Positions 1 to 8,599 of a DNA stretch of 64,000 bases are shown piece after piece. Each line of letters begins with the position of its first letter. The stretch's first letter is position 1. This stretch comes from Burkholderia diffusa. GTDB lineage: Bacteria; Pseudomonadota; Gammaproteobacteria; Burkholderiales; Burkholderiaceae. The position numbers and the translations under genes are program-made. The stretch lies in NCBI RefSeq assembly GCF_001718315.1, contig NZ_CP013362.1:2418001-2482000 (forward strand), read 5' to 3'. Below the pieces are notes generated by a model. It saw only the letters and a program-made list of their open reading frames with translations. It made no database searches and had not been told where the DNA came from.

Positions 1-14
1 AAGCAGGACTCCGA

Positions 15-1121
15 ATGATCATGATCGCGGCCGGTGCCGCGGCGCTGATGTCGCTGTCCGCGTGCGGCGGCTCCGGCTCGCTGAGCCAGGGCACCGGCGG
101 CTCCGGTTCGGGATCCGGCGATACGACGGCAACGACCGGCGGCACGGGCAACGGCTCCAGCGGGACATCGGCCAACGGCGTCGGCCAGACGACCGCTGCG
201 TCGAGCAACATCGTGACGGCAGGCGGCGGCGCCATATCGGGCGTCGGCACGGCGATCGCCGCGCAATCGGTGCCCGGCACGAGCCCCACGACGACACAGG
301 GACTCGGCGCCGTGGTGCAGGACGTCGGCGCGGCTGTCACGACGCTCGGCACCGGCCTCGGTTCGGGCCTCGGCCAACTCGGCGCGTCGTCGGATCCGGT
401 CGGCACGACAGTCGCGAGCACGGGGGGCGTGGTCACGAATCTCGGTCAGGCCGTCGCCGCGACGGGCGATGTCGTGTCGAGCCTCGGCGCCAGCGGTTCG
501 GCCCTGGCGCCGCTTGCGCCCGTCACGTCGCCCGTTGGCGGGGCCGTGACGACGCTCGGCAACACGATCGCGGGCGCCGGCGGGACGCTCGGCACGCAAC
601 TGTCGACCGGCCCGGTCGCGCAAGTGACGGGCGCGGCCAGCTCGGCGATCACGCCGATCACGACGACGGTCGGCTCGGTCACGCAGACGGTCGCGGCAAG
701 CACGCCGCTCGGGGCCCCGCTGACGAATCTCGTGACGACCGTCGGCACCGGCGTCGCGAACGCCGGCCCGACGCTCGCGAATACGGGCAACAATGCGGTC
801 ACGACCGGCGTCGGCAACGTCGTGACCGCCACCGGCAACACGGTCGCCACCGCAGGCACGGCGCTGCTCGGCGGCGGCAACGCATCGACGAATCCGCTCG
901 GCCCGGTGACGGGGCTCCTGTCGACGGGCGCGCTCGGCGGCGCGGCGGGCGGCAGCAACCCGGCAGGTGCGCTCACGTCGGCGGTCGGCTCCGTGACGGC
1001 GGCCGCCGGCAGCTCGCCGGTCGGCGGCCTGACGGGCGGCAGCGGCACGGGCGCGCTGTCGAAGACCGGCGGCGGTCTGCTCGCCCCGGTCACGACGACG
1101 CTCGGCGCACTGGTCAAGTAA
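15..1121 (+). CDS. Gly/Thr/Ala-rich repeat lipoprotein (collagen-like annotation class)
   Basis: Low-complexity exported protein. A hydrophobic stretch ends in the lipobox LSAC (residues 14-17), so it is probably a lipoprotein. The rest is Gly, Thr, Val and Ala with recurring units such as VGTTV, TTLG and VVTNLG, and almost no charged residues. The signal peptide seen from the ATG at 15 has no basic n-region, and the frame stays open to the window edge with an Arg codon just before this ATG. The true start therefore probably lies upstream and the gene is likely cut at its 5' end. Burkholderia proteins like this are often labelled collagen-like, but strict Gly-X-Y triplets are not present. Function unknown; a surface or matrix role is only a guess. 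Confidence 0.7.
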   Translation: MIMIAAGAAALMSLSACGGSGSLSQGTGGSGSGSGDTTATTGGTGNGSSGTSANGVGQTTAASSNIVTAGGGAISGVGTAIAAQSVPGTSPTTTQGLGAVVQDVGAAVTTLGTGLGSGLGQLGASSDPVGTTVASTGGVVTNLGQAVAATGDVVSSLGASGSALAPLAPVTSPVGGAVTTLGNTIAGAGGTLGTQLSTGPVAQVTGAASSAITPITTTVGSVTQTVAASTPLGAPLTNLVTTVGTGVANAGPTLANTGNNAVTTGVGNVVTATGNTVATAGTALLGGGNASTNPLGPVTGLLSTGALGGAAGGSNPAGALTSAVGSVTAAAGSSPVGGLTGGSGTGALSKTGGGLLAPVTTTLGALVK

Positions 1122-1374
1122 CGCCGCGCCGGCAGCCCGTACGGCGCCTGCCCGTCGTCGACGGTCGGGCGCCGTGCTCTTTGGCGCCCCCGACGCCGCC
1201 CTTGCGGCGATCGATCCCCGCCATTTCCCCCCATCCCGCGCCCAATCCTCCGCAGAAATCGGTCCTGAAAGGAAGACACGTTAAACTCTCACCTCGCGCG
1301 GTGCGCCGCCCGCACCCGCCATCCATCGCCAGCCGCGCCCCTGCGCGCGGCCCCGACCCATGGAGTGAGTATCA

Positions 1375-2340
1375 ATGAGCGGCGGACTTCCGTTTCCCGC
1401 ATCCCGCATGTCGTTCCCGTCCCCGACGGTCTTGCTGGCTCTCTCGGCCGCCGCGCTGCTGTCCGGCTGCGGGCTGCTGCCAACGCAGAATCCGCCCGCG
1501 CCGATCAGCGAGGCGCTCGTCGAACCCGTCGAGGAAACCGCCGGCGAACCGCTGACGATGCCGCCCGTGCCGCCGCTCGTCCAGCCGGAGGAACCGGAAG
1601 CGCCGAAGAAGCCGCACCGTGAAGTGGCGAAGCCGAAGCCGGTGCAGCGCCCCGAATCGCCGACACCGCCTCCGCCGCCCCCGCCGCCGCTCGTCGCGAC
1701 ACGCCCGCTCGACCGCACCCAGATCCATGCGCTGCTCGACAGCGAGGTCGCGCGCCGCAACGGCAAGGTGATCGGCCGCGCGGTCGACATGGTGACCGAC
1801 GCGAGCGGCAAACCGCGCGAGATGGTCGTCAACCTGCAGGGGTTCATGGGGGTCGGCGACCGCAAGGTCGTCTTCCCGTGGAACGTGTTCCGCTTCACGC
1901 CGGGCGGCAAACAGGAGCCGATCGTGCTCGACGTGCCGTCGGGCGACCTGCCGCCGGCCGCTCGGCCCAAGGCGGTACCGCTGTCGGGCTCGCCTGCGGC
2001 GTCACCCACGACGCGCCTGACGCTGCTCGACAGCGACGTCGAACGCCCGAACGGCACGAAGATCGGCCGGGTCGTCGACGTGCTGATCGACCGCGGCGCG
2101 CAACCGCAGGCCGTCGTGCTCGACCTCGGCGGGCTCGTCAATACCGACCGCCGCTCGATCGCCGCGAGCTGGGGCGCGCTGCACTTCGTCACGCGCGACA
2201 AGGCGCTGCGTCCGCAACTCGACCTGAACGACGCGCAGATCAAGGCGTCGCCGCCCTACGCGGCGGACAAGCCGATCGTCGTGGTTTCGCCGCCGGCTAC
2301 CGCCGCCGCGCCGGCTTCGCCTGCGAGTGCCGCCCGATGA
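1375..2340 (+). CDS. PRC-barrel lipoprotein
   Basis: A 321-residue exported protein. A hydrophobic segment ends in the lipobox LSGC (Cys32). A Pro/Glu/Lys-rich spacer follows (residues about 45-105, including a run of eight prolines). Then come two related domains (about 110-185 and 215-295), each with the pattern LLDSxVxRxNGxxIGRxVD, which resembles PRC-barrel modules. The second Met at 1408 would give a more conventional signal peptide and is an alternative start. Its TGA overlaps the ATG of the following MFS gene (ATGA), so the two are probably translationally coupled. Likely an outer-membrane-anchored protein with the spacer crossing the periplasm. Substrate or partner unknown. Confidence 0.75.
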   Translation: MSGGLPFPASRMSFPSPTVLLALSAAALLSGCGLLPTQNPPAPISEALVEPVEETAGEPLTMPPVPPLVQPEEPEAPKKPHREVAKPKPVQRPESPTPPPPPPPPLVATRPLDRTQIHALLDSEVARRNGKVIGRAVDMVTDASGKPREMVVNLQGFMGVGDRKVVFPWNVFRFTPGGKQEPIVLDVPSGDLPPAARPKAVPLSGSPAASPTTRLTLLDSDVERPNGTKIGRVVDVLIDRGAQPQAVVLDLGGLVNTDRRSIAASWGALHFVTRDKALRPQLDLNDAQIKASPPYAADKPIVVVSPPATAAAPASPASAAR

Positions 2341-3596
2341 CGATCAAGCATTCCGTCAGCGTTCGCAGTCTTCGAGCCCTCGACTGGCTCAACTTTTTCG
2401 TTGCAAACGTTCAAACCGGGTTCGGTCCGTTCATCGCGTCCTACCTCGCATCGCACAAGTGGACGCAGGGCGAGATCGGTATGGTGCTGTCGATCGGCAC
2501 GATCAGCGCGATGGTCAGCCAGGTGCCGGGCGGCGCCGCCGTCGACGCGCTGAAGAACAAGAAAGGCGCGGCCGCATGGGCAATCGCGGCCATCATCCTG
2601 TCCGCGGTGCTGCTCGCGTCGAGCCCGACGATCGTGCCGGTGATCGCGGCCGAAGTGTTCCACGGCTTCGCGAGTTGCATGCTCGTGCCCGCGATGGCCG
2701 CGATCTCGTTCTCGCTGGTCGGCCGCGCCGATCTCGGCGACCGGCTTGGCCGCAACGCGCGCTGGGCATCGATCGGCAGCGCGATCGCGGCAGGCCTGAT
2801 GGGGCTCACCGGCGAGTATTTCTCCGCGCGCGCGGTGTTCTGGCTGACTGCGGTGCTGGCGTTGCCCGCGCTGTTCGCGCTCGCGATGATCCAGCCGACA
2901 CACGAAGTGATTCCGCACGCGTCGAAACCCGACGACCGCGACGAAGGCGAGGAACGCGAGACGCTGCTCGAGTTGCTGCGCGACCGGCGGATGCTGACCT
3001 TCGCGGCATGCGTCGTGCTGTTCCACCTGTCGAACGCGGCGATGCTCAACCTCGCGGCCGGCGAAGTGACGGCCGGCATGGGCGAGAACGTGCAGCTCGT
3101 GATCGCCGCGTGCATCATCGTGCCGCAGGCGATCGTCGCGATGCTGTCGCCGTGGGTCGGCCGCTCGGCGCAACGCTGGGGACGCCGGCCGATCCTGCTG
3201 CTCGGCTTCTCGGCACTGCCGGTGCGTGCGCTGCTGTTCGCCGGCGTGAGCAGCCCTTACCTGCTGGTGCCGGTGCAGATGCTCGACGGCATCAGCGCGG
3301 CCGTGTTCGGCGTGATGCTGCCGCTGATCGCGGCCGACGTCGCGGGCGGCAAGGGACGCTACAACCTGTGCATCGGGCTGTTCGGGCTCGCGGCCGGAAT
3401 CGGCGCGACGCTCAGCACGGCCGTGGCCGGCTTTGTCGCCGATCATTTCGGCAACGCGGTCAGCTTCTTCGGGCTCGCCGCCGCCGGCGCGCTCGCGGTG
3501 CTGCTGGTCTGGCTCGCGATGCCGGAAACGCGCGTCGAGAACGGCGATGCGACCGCCGGCGAGCCGGCCGCGGCATCGCCGGAACAGGCCCACTGA
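2337..3596 (+). CDS. MFS transporter
   Basis: A 419-residue major facilitator superfamily permease with about 12 hydrophobic segments, split by a charged cytoplasmic loop near residues 195-215 (DDRDEGEERE). The loop-2/3 region carries a degenerate MFS motif (GGAAVDALKNKKG) and a related element follows TM8 (GRSAQRWGRRP). The ATG overlaps the stop of the PRC-barrel lipoprotein gene by four bases, which fixes the start. The FUSC-type gene follows 31 bases after its stop, so the three probably form one transcript. The substrate cannot be read from the sequence; a drug or metabolite exporter is plausible. Confidence 0.85.
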   Translation: MTIKHSVSVRSLRALDWLNFFVANVQTGFGPFIASYLASHKWTQGEIGMVLSIGTISAMVSQVPGGAAVDALKNKKGAAAWAIAAIILSAVLLASSPTIVPVIAAEVFHGFASCMLVPAMAAISFSLVGRADLGDRLGRNARWASIGSAIAAGLMGLTGEYFSARAVFWLTAVLALPALFALAMIQPTHEVIPHASKPDDRDEGEERETLLELLRDRRMLTFAACVVLFHLSNAAMLNLAAGEVTAGMGENVQLVIAACIIVPQAIVAMLSPWVGRSAQRWGRRPILLLGFSALPVRALLFAGVSSPYLLVPVQMLDGISAAVFGVMLPLIAADVAGGKGRYNLCIGLFGLAAGIGATLSTAVAGFVADHFGNAVSFFGLAAAGALAVLLVWLAMPETRVENGDATAGEPAAASPEQAH

Positions 3597-3627
3597 CACG
3601 CCCGCATCTCCTTCCCGGCCCGGCACG

Positions 3628-4206
3628 ATGGATACGATCAGGACACTCAACGAAGCGCGCCAGCAGATCCAGCAGTCGATCTTCGATCTGTTCAAGGGGC
3701 TGACCTTCGGCGAGCGGCTCACGCAAGGCGCGCTGATGGCGTTGCAAGCCGTCTGCGGCGCGTGCCTCGCGTACGCGATCGGCCGCGCACTGCACACCGA
3801 GCAGGCCGTATGGGCGGCGGTCACCGCGATCGCCGTCACGCAGCACAACTACTCGGACACGATGTCGCTGTCGCGCGACCAGTTCATCGGCGCGATGATC
3901 GGCGGCCTGGTCGGCTTCGCGGGTGCCGCGCTCGGCGGCGACCGCCTCGTCGCCTATGCGATCGCGGTGGCGGTCACCATCGTCAGCTGCTGGTGCCTGA
4001 ACGTCGGCAGCGCGGCGCGGCTTGGCGGCGTGACCGCGACGATCGTGCTGCTGTTTCCGGGCAACGGCCCGCTATGGGACATTCCGCTGATGCGGCTCGG
4101 GGAAGTGGCGCTGGGTACGGTCTGCGCGCTGGCCGTGTGCTGGGTGATGTCGCGCATCGAGCGGCGCTGGCTCCGCCGGGCGGCGGACGAGAACAAGGAC
4201 AAGTGA
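3628..4206 (+). CDS. FUSC-family half-length inner membrane protein
   Basis: A 192-residue protein with an amphipathic N-terminal helix followed by about five or six transmembrane segments, resembling the membrane half of fusaric-acid/aromatic-acid exporters. It includes the family-like AVWAAVTAI segment and a basic C-terminus. It lacks the large cytoplasmic domain of full-length AaeB-type pumps. It lies just downstream of the MFS gene in the same orientation, suggesting joint transport or envelope-stress roles. Substrate unknown. The ATG at 3628 was chosen because upstream codons in this frame overlap the MFS coding sequence. Confidence 0.75.
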   Translation: MDTIRTLNEARQQIQQSIFDLFKGLTFGERLTQGALMALQAVCGACLAYAIGRALHTEQAVWAAVTAIAVTQHNYSDTMSLSRDQFIGAMIGGLVGFAGAALGGDRLVAYAIAVAVTIVSCWCLNVGSAARLGGVTATIVLLFPGNGPLWDIPLMRLGEVALGTVCALAVCWVMSRIERRWLRRAADENKDK

Positions 4207-4264
4207 CGCGGCTGCCGGAACGCACGCGCCGGCAGCCGGATGAATCGACGATCGGCGGCAGGTG

Positions 4265-4657
4265 TTACGGGCCGACGCGCAGCACGATGCCCGAGCCGAT
4301 CTGCACGAGCAGGTAGTCGCCGCCGACGCCCACCCAGTGATAGCCGCGCGGCGGCGGGCTCAGGCGGTAGCCGCGCCAGTCGTCGACCACGTACTGGCGA
4401 TCGCGGAATTCGTCCGGGAGACGGTCGCCCTTGTGCCACTCGCGGCGCGGCTGGTCGGCCCAGCGCGGCGGCACGTCGTCTTCGCGATGCATCGCCTGGC
4501 CCGGCGGCATGTGCTTCGGGCCGTGACCGTGCCGCATGCCTGGACCGCCCTGGTCTCCGTGCCTGTCGTAGTTGCCGTGATCCTGCGCCATCGCGACCGG
4601 CGCTGCGAAACCCGCCGCGACCAGCGCGGCCAGCATCATCCCGTGCACTTTCTTCAT
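4265..4657 (-). CDS. RcnB-family periplasmic protein
   Basis: A 130-residue exported protein. The signal peptide begins MKKVHGMM and probably ends after AMA (residue 24). A His/Gly/Met-rich segment (residues about 25-55) follows, then the conserved C-terminal module with DDWRGYRL, PPRGYHWV and YLLVQIGSGIV, typical of the RcnB family (nickel/cobalt homeostasis in Escherichia coli). The start at 4657 is supported by a strong GGAGGGAAGG ribosome-binding site; the longer frame upstream lacks one. In Burkholderia such proteins are numerous and the metal link is not proven. The His-rich linker would fit metal binding. Confidence 0.8.
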   Translation of the reverse strand: MKKVHGMMLAALVAAGFAAPVAMAQDHGNYDRHGDQGGPGMRHGHGPKHMPPGQAMHREDDVPPRWADQPRREWHKGDRLPDEFRDRQYVVDDWRGYRLSPPPRGYHWVGVGGDYLLVQIGSGIVLRVGP

Positions 4658-4748
4658 TGACCTTCCCTCCGTGTTGTCACGTCGAACCGGAAACAACGAA
4701 ACCGGACCTGCCCGATCAAGACTAGCACACGGTAGGGGCGATCCGACG

Positions 4749-6530
4749 TCACGCCGCCTGCTGCTGATACTGGATCCGGTGGAGGTGCGCGTACAGCCCG
4801 CCATGGCGCAGCAGCTCGTCGTGGCTGCCCGTTTCGACGATCTTGCCGGCTTCGAGCACGAGGATCCGGTCCGCGCGCTCGATCGTCGACAGCCGGTGCG
4901 CGATCACGAGCGTCGTGCGCCCTTCCATCAACCGCTCGAGCGCAGCCTGCACGTGGCGTTCGGATTCCGAATCGAGCGCCGAGGTCGCCTCGTCGAGGAT
5001 CAGGATCGGCGCGTCCTTGTAGATCGCGCGCGCGATCGCGAGCCGCTGCCGCTGGCCGCCCGACAGACGCATCCCGTTGCCGCCGACCAGCGTGTCGAGC
5101 CCGTCAGGCATCGCGGCAACCGCGTCGGCGAGGTTCGCGGCCTCGAGCGCCGCCTGCACGCGCGCGCGATCCGGCGTCTGCCCGTATGCGACGTTCGCGG
5201 CGATCGTGTCGTTGAACAGCACGACGTCCTGGCTGACCATCGCCATCTGGCCGCGCAGCGCGTGGATGTCGTAGTCGGCCACCGGTACGCCGTCGACCAG
5301 GATCGCGCCGCCCGTCGGATCGAAGAAGCGCGGCAGGAGGTTGACGAGCGTCGTCTTGCCGCTGCCCGACGGCCCCGCGAGCGCGATCATCTCGCCCGGC
5401 GCGACCTTGAACGAAATGCGATCGAGCGTCGGCCGCTCGGAGGCGCCGTAGTCGAACGACACGTCGCGGAATTCGATCTCGCCGCGGGCATGCGGCAGCG
5501 CACGGCCACCGCCCTGCGGCTCGGCCGGCTCGTCGATGAGCCCGAAGATCAGCTCGGCGGCCGTCATCCCGCGCTGCAGCGGCTGGTTGACGTCGATCAG
5601 GTGCTTGAGCGGCGAAATGACGAGCAGCATCGACGTGACGAACGCGACGAAGCCGCCGACCGTCGTCTGATCGTTGGTCGACTGCACGACCGCGATCGTG
5701 ATCACGACGGCGAGTGCGATCGACGCGAGGAACTGCGTCAGCGGCTGAGCGAGCCCGCCCGAGATCGTCATGCGCATCGCGTAGCCGCGCAGGCGCTTGC
5801 TCATCGTCGTGAAGCGATCCATCTCGTACGCTTCGCCGTTGTGCACCTTCACGACCTTGTAGCCGCCCACCGTCTCCTCGACGATGTACGACAGCTCGTT
5901 GGTCAGCGTCTGGTGCTCGCGGTTCAGGCGGCGCAGGCGGCGGTTGATCTTGCTGACGAGCCAGCCGATGCCCGGCAGGATCACCGCGACGATCAGCGTG
6001 AGCCGCCAGTTCAGGTAGAACAGGTAGCCGAGCAGGAACACCACGGTCAGCGAGTCGCGCACGAGCGTGACCATCACGCCGGTCAGCACCGACAGGATCT
6101 GGTTGACCTCGAACACGATCGCGTTGATCACGGTGCTCGCGGTTTCTCGCTGGAAGAACGATGCGCCCGTGTGAATCATCCGCTGGAACATCTCGAGCCG
6201 CAGTTGCAGCAGGATGCGGTTCGACACGTAGTTGAGCAGATAGTTGGACGCGTACTGCGACACGCCGCGCACGAGCGCGAGGCCGATCACCGCGATCGGC
6301 ACGTACCATTTCGCGCGGTCGCTGCCGTGCGAGCCGAAGCCGTGGTCGAGCAGCGGCTTGAGCAGCGCCGGGATCCCGGCTTCCGTGGCCGCGACGACGC
6401 CCATCGTCATCACGGCGAGCAGCACGATACCGACGAGCGGCCGGATGTACGGCCACAGGCGCTTGAGGACCGTGACCGGCGACGTACCGGTGCCGTCCAT
6501 CGGTTTGCGAAGAGTGTTCTGGGTTTCCAA
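4749..6530 (-). CDS. msbA: Lipid A export ATP-binding/permease protein MsbA
   Basis: A 593-residue ABC half-transporter. Six transmembrane helices occupy residues about 25-315 and the nucleotide-binding domain about 350-590. The Walker A (GPSGSGKTT), signature (LSGGQRQR), Walker B ([12 protein letters not shown]) and switch His (IAHRLST) are all present. As a homodimer it flips lipid A-core across the inner membrane using ATP. It is divergent from an LPS-core glycosyltransferase gene, and an O-antigen ligase lies nearby, which supports the MsbA assignment over a generic multidrug exporter. A perfect TATAAT lies about 88 bases upstream of the start. Confidence 0.93.
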   Translation of the reverse strand: METQNTLRKPMDGTGTSPVTVLKRLWPYIRPLVGIVLLAVMTMGVVAATEAGIPALLKPLLDHGFGSHGSDRAKWYVPIAVIGLALVRGVSQYASNYLLNYVSNRILLQLRLEMFQRMIHTGASFFQRETASTVINAIVFEVNQILSVLTGVMVTLVRDSLTVVFLLGYLFYLNWRLTLIVAVILPGIGWLVSKINRRLRRLNREHQTLTNELSYIVEETVGGYKVVKVHNGEAYEMDRFTTMSKRLRGYAMRMTISGGLAQPLTQFLASIALAVVITIAVVQSTNDQTTVGGFVAFVTSMLLVISPLKHLIDVNQPLQRGMTAAELIFGLIDEPAEPQGGGRALPHARGEIEFRDVSFDYGASERPTLDRISFKVAPGEMIALAGPSGSGKTTLVNLLPRFFDPTGGAILVDGVPVADYDIHALRGQMAMVSQDVVLFNDTIAANVAYGQTPDRARVQAALEAANLADAVAAMPDGLDTLVGGNGMRLSGGQRQRLAIARAIYKDAPILILDEATSALDSESERHVQAALERLMEGRTTLVIAHRLSTIERADRILVLEAGKIVETGSHDELLRHGGLYAHLHRIQYQQQAA

Positions 6531-6617
6531 GGCAATCCTTCTTGAGCCGCGACGCGGCGCCCGGGGCGAGACTGCCCGGAATTCACCCCGTCCGGCGGGT
6601 GCCGAAAAAGGCCCAAC

Positions 6618-6623
6618 ATTATA
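6618..6623 (-). promoter_or_regulatory. Candidate -10 element for msbA
   Basis: A perfect TATAAT on the minus strand in the msbA/waaE intergenic region. No convincing -35 hexamer is seen at 16-18 bases, which is common in GC-rich genomes. It would give an msbA leader of roughly 80 bases. Confidence 0.4.
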
Positions 6624-6681
6624 GCTGTACCGCTTCCGCCGGCATGGCCGTCGCCGAAGCGGCCGCCGACCGGCGCGCGGG

Positions 6682-6687
6682 TATACT
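6682..6687 (+). promoter_or_regulatory. Candidate -10 element for the waaE-like gene
   Basis: TATACT about 37 bases upstream of the ATG at 6724 and divergent from the msbA element. The -35 is weak. The same GTATACTGC core occurs ahead of waaL at 8506-8514. Confidence 0.35.
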
Positions 6688-6723
6688 GCCGCTCACCGTT
6701 TTCTCCGCCTTTTCGACGATTTC

Positions 6724-7476
6724 ATGGCAGAACCCACCCTCGGCGTCGCCCTCATCGCCCTCAACGCGGCCGCGCGGCTCGCGCAGTGCCTCGACGCGCT
6801 GACCTTCGCCGACGATGTCGTCGTGATCGACGGCGGCAGCACCGACGATACCGTCGCGATTGCTCGCGCGCGCGGCGCCCGCGTGATCGTCGAGCGCGAC
6901 TGGCCGGGCTTCGGCCCGCAGAAGAACCGCGCGCTCGATGCCCTCGACACCGACTGGATCCTGTCGCTCGACACCGACGAGGTGGTCAGCCCGGAACTCG
7001 CGCAGTCGATCCGCGCGGCCATTCGCGCGCCGGCCGCGCAGGTCTACGCGCTCGACCGGCTGTCGAGCTTCTGCGGCCAATGGATCCACCATAGCGGCTG
7101 GTATCCGGACTGGGTGCCGCGCCTGTTCCGGCGCGGCACTGCCCGCTTTTCCGACGACCTGGTGCACGAACGGCTGGTGTTCGACACGCCCGCGCATCGG
7201 CTGCCGGGCAAGCTGATGCACTATTCCTACGAGGATTTCGAAACCGTCGTGCGCAAGCTCGATGCGTATTCGACGGCCGGCGCACGCCAGCGCCGCGCGG
7301 CCGGCCAGCGCGGCGGCTTCGGCAAGGCGCTCGCACGCGGCGCGTGGGCGTTCGTGCGGACCTACGTGCTGCGGCGCGGGTTTCTCGACGGCCGCGCGGG
7401 CTTCATGATCGCCGTGTTCAATGCGGAAACGGTGTACTACCGGTTCCTCAAGCTCGGCCACGAGCCAGCCCGCTGA
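6724..7476 (+). CDS. waaE: WaaE-type family-2 glycosyltransferase (LPS core)
   Basis: A 250-residue GT2 (GT-A fold) enzyme. It has the N-terminal strand LGVALIALNAA, the acidic motif VVIDGGSTDDT (about residues 36-46) and a DxD-like LDTDEV (about 88-93), all typical of nucleotide-sugar binding. The segment HSGWYPDWVPRLFRRG followed by VHERL matches the WaaE/KdtX subgroup, which adds a glucose to the inner core heptose. Being divergent from msbA and upstream of another GT2 and waaL supports a role in the LPS core. Probably cytoplasmic and membrane-associated. Confidence 0.82.
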   Translation: MAEPTLGVALIALNAAARLAQCLDALTFADDVVVIDGGSTDDTVAIARARGARVIVERDWPGFGPQKNRALDALDTDWILSLDTDEVVSPELAQSIRAAIRAPAAQVYALDRLSSFCGQWIHHSGWYPDWVPRLFRRGTARFSDDLVHERLVFDTPAHRLPGKLMHYSYEDFETVVRKLDAYSTAGARQRRAAGQRGGFGKALARGAWAFVRTYVLRRGFLDGRAGFMIAVFNAETVYYRFLKLGHEPAR

Positions 7477-7532
7477 GCACGCGCGACCGCGCCCCCGACC
7501 CTGACGCCGCCGGCATGCGGCCACCCCGGCGT

Positions 7533-7538
7533 TACAAT
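7533..7538 (+). promoter_or_regulatory. Candidate -10 element for the second GT2 gene
   Basis: TACAAT in the 146-base gap between the two GT2 genes, 90 bases before the ATG at 7623. No clear -35. It suggests the second gene can be transcribed on its own. Confidence 0.3.
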
Positions 7539-7622
7539 GCCGGGCTGCCCGCGCGCCATGCGCGCCCGAGCGCGGCGCCGCGCCATGCGCCGCCGACACG
7601 ACGACCACCGAATCCGACCGCC

Positions 7623-8465
7623 ATGTTCTCCATCATCATCCCGACCTGGAACAACCTGCCGTACCTCAAGCTCGTCGTCGACAGCCTGCGCCGTCATTCG
7701 GCCTACGACCACCAGATCATCGTGCACGTGAACGACGGCTCGGACGGCACGCTCGACTGGGTGCGCAGCGAAGGCATCGAGCACACCGCGTCGCCGGCCA
7801 ACATCGGCATCTGCCACGCGGTGAATCTGGCCGCCGCGCGCGCGACGCGCGACTACGTCGTCTACATGAACGACGACATGTACTGCTGCCCCGGCTGGGA
7901 CGCGGCGCTCGTGCGGCGCATCGAGCAGATGCCGACCGACCTGTTCATGCTGTCCGGCACGATGGTGGAGCCGGTCGACACGCGCAACCCGTGCGTCGTC
8001 GTCAGCGATTTCGGCCGCGACGCCGAACAGTTCGACGCGGCCGGCCTCGTCGCGGCCACGCCGCGGCTCGCGCGCGCGGATTGGCTCGGCTCGACCTGGC
8101 CGCCGACGCTCGTGCACCGCGACTGGTGGAACCGCATCGGCGGCTACAGCAGCGAGCTGTCGCCCGGGATGAGCAGCGACAACGACTTCTCGATGAAATT
8201 CTGGGACGCCGGCTGCCGGATCTTCCTCGGTGTCGGCGACAGCCTCGTCTATCACTTCCAGCAGAAGAGCACGGGCAAGATCGTCAAGAACGATGGCCGC
8301 CGCCAGTTCCTCAACAAATGGGGCATGACGCAGGCCACGTTCGACCGCTATTACCTCCATCGCGGCGAGCCGGCGGGCTCGCGACTCGTGCTCGACACGC
8401 CGGCCGTCGAAGGGCGCCTGAAGCGCGCACTGCTACGCTCGCGGATCAAGCGCGCATTCGGTTGA
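7623..8465 (+). CDS. Family-2 glycosyltransferase, LPS core/O-antigen region
   Basis: A 280-residue GT2 enzyme that opens with the Rossmann-like strand FSIIIPTWNN, followed by VHVNDGSDGT and YMNDDMY, the acidic residues expected to bind the nucleotide-sugar and metal. A later SSDNDFSMKFWDAG segment matches the acceptor/catalytic ED-like region of this fold. It lies between the waaE-like gene and the O-antigen ligase, so transfer of a core sugar is likely, but donor and linkage cannot be read from the sequence. The ATG at 7623 is the first one consistent with the fold start. Confidence 0.8.
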   Translation: MFSIIIPTWNNLPYLKLVVDSLRRHSAYDHQIIVHVNDGSDGTLDWVRSEGIEHTASPANIGICHAVNLAAARATRDYVVYMNDDMYCCPGWDAALVRRIEQMPTDLFMLSGTMVEPVDTRNPCVVVSDFGRDAEQFDAAGLVAATPRLARADWLGSTWPPTLVHRDWWNRIGGYSSELSPGMSSDNDFSMKFWDAGCRIFLGVGDSLVYHFQQKSTGKIVKNDGRRQFLNKWGMTQATFDRYYLHRGEPAGSRLVLDTPAVEGRLKRALLRSRIKRAFG

Positions 8466-8506
8466 TCAGACCCCGGAAACGACACGGAAACGGCCGCAGC
8501 TTCGCG

Positions 8507-8512
8507 TATACT
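8507..8512 (+). promoter_or_regulatory. Candidate -10 element for waaL
   Basis: TATACT within GCGTATACTGCGC, about 88 bases ahead of the ATG at 8600. It resembles the element before the waaE-like gene. No strong -35. Confidence 0.3.
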
Positions 8513-8599
8513 GCGCGCTTCGTCCCGCGCGGTGCCGCCGGGACGCGCGGCGCGCAGCACGGTGCCCGCATCCCGCATTCGTCCATTCGACAGGTTCCG

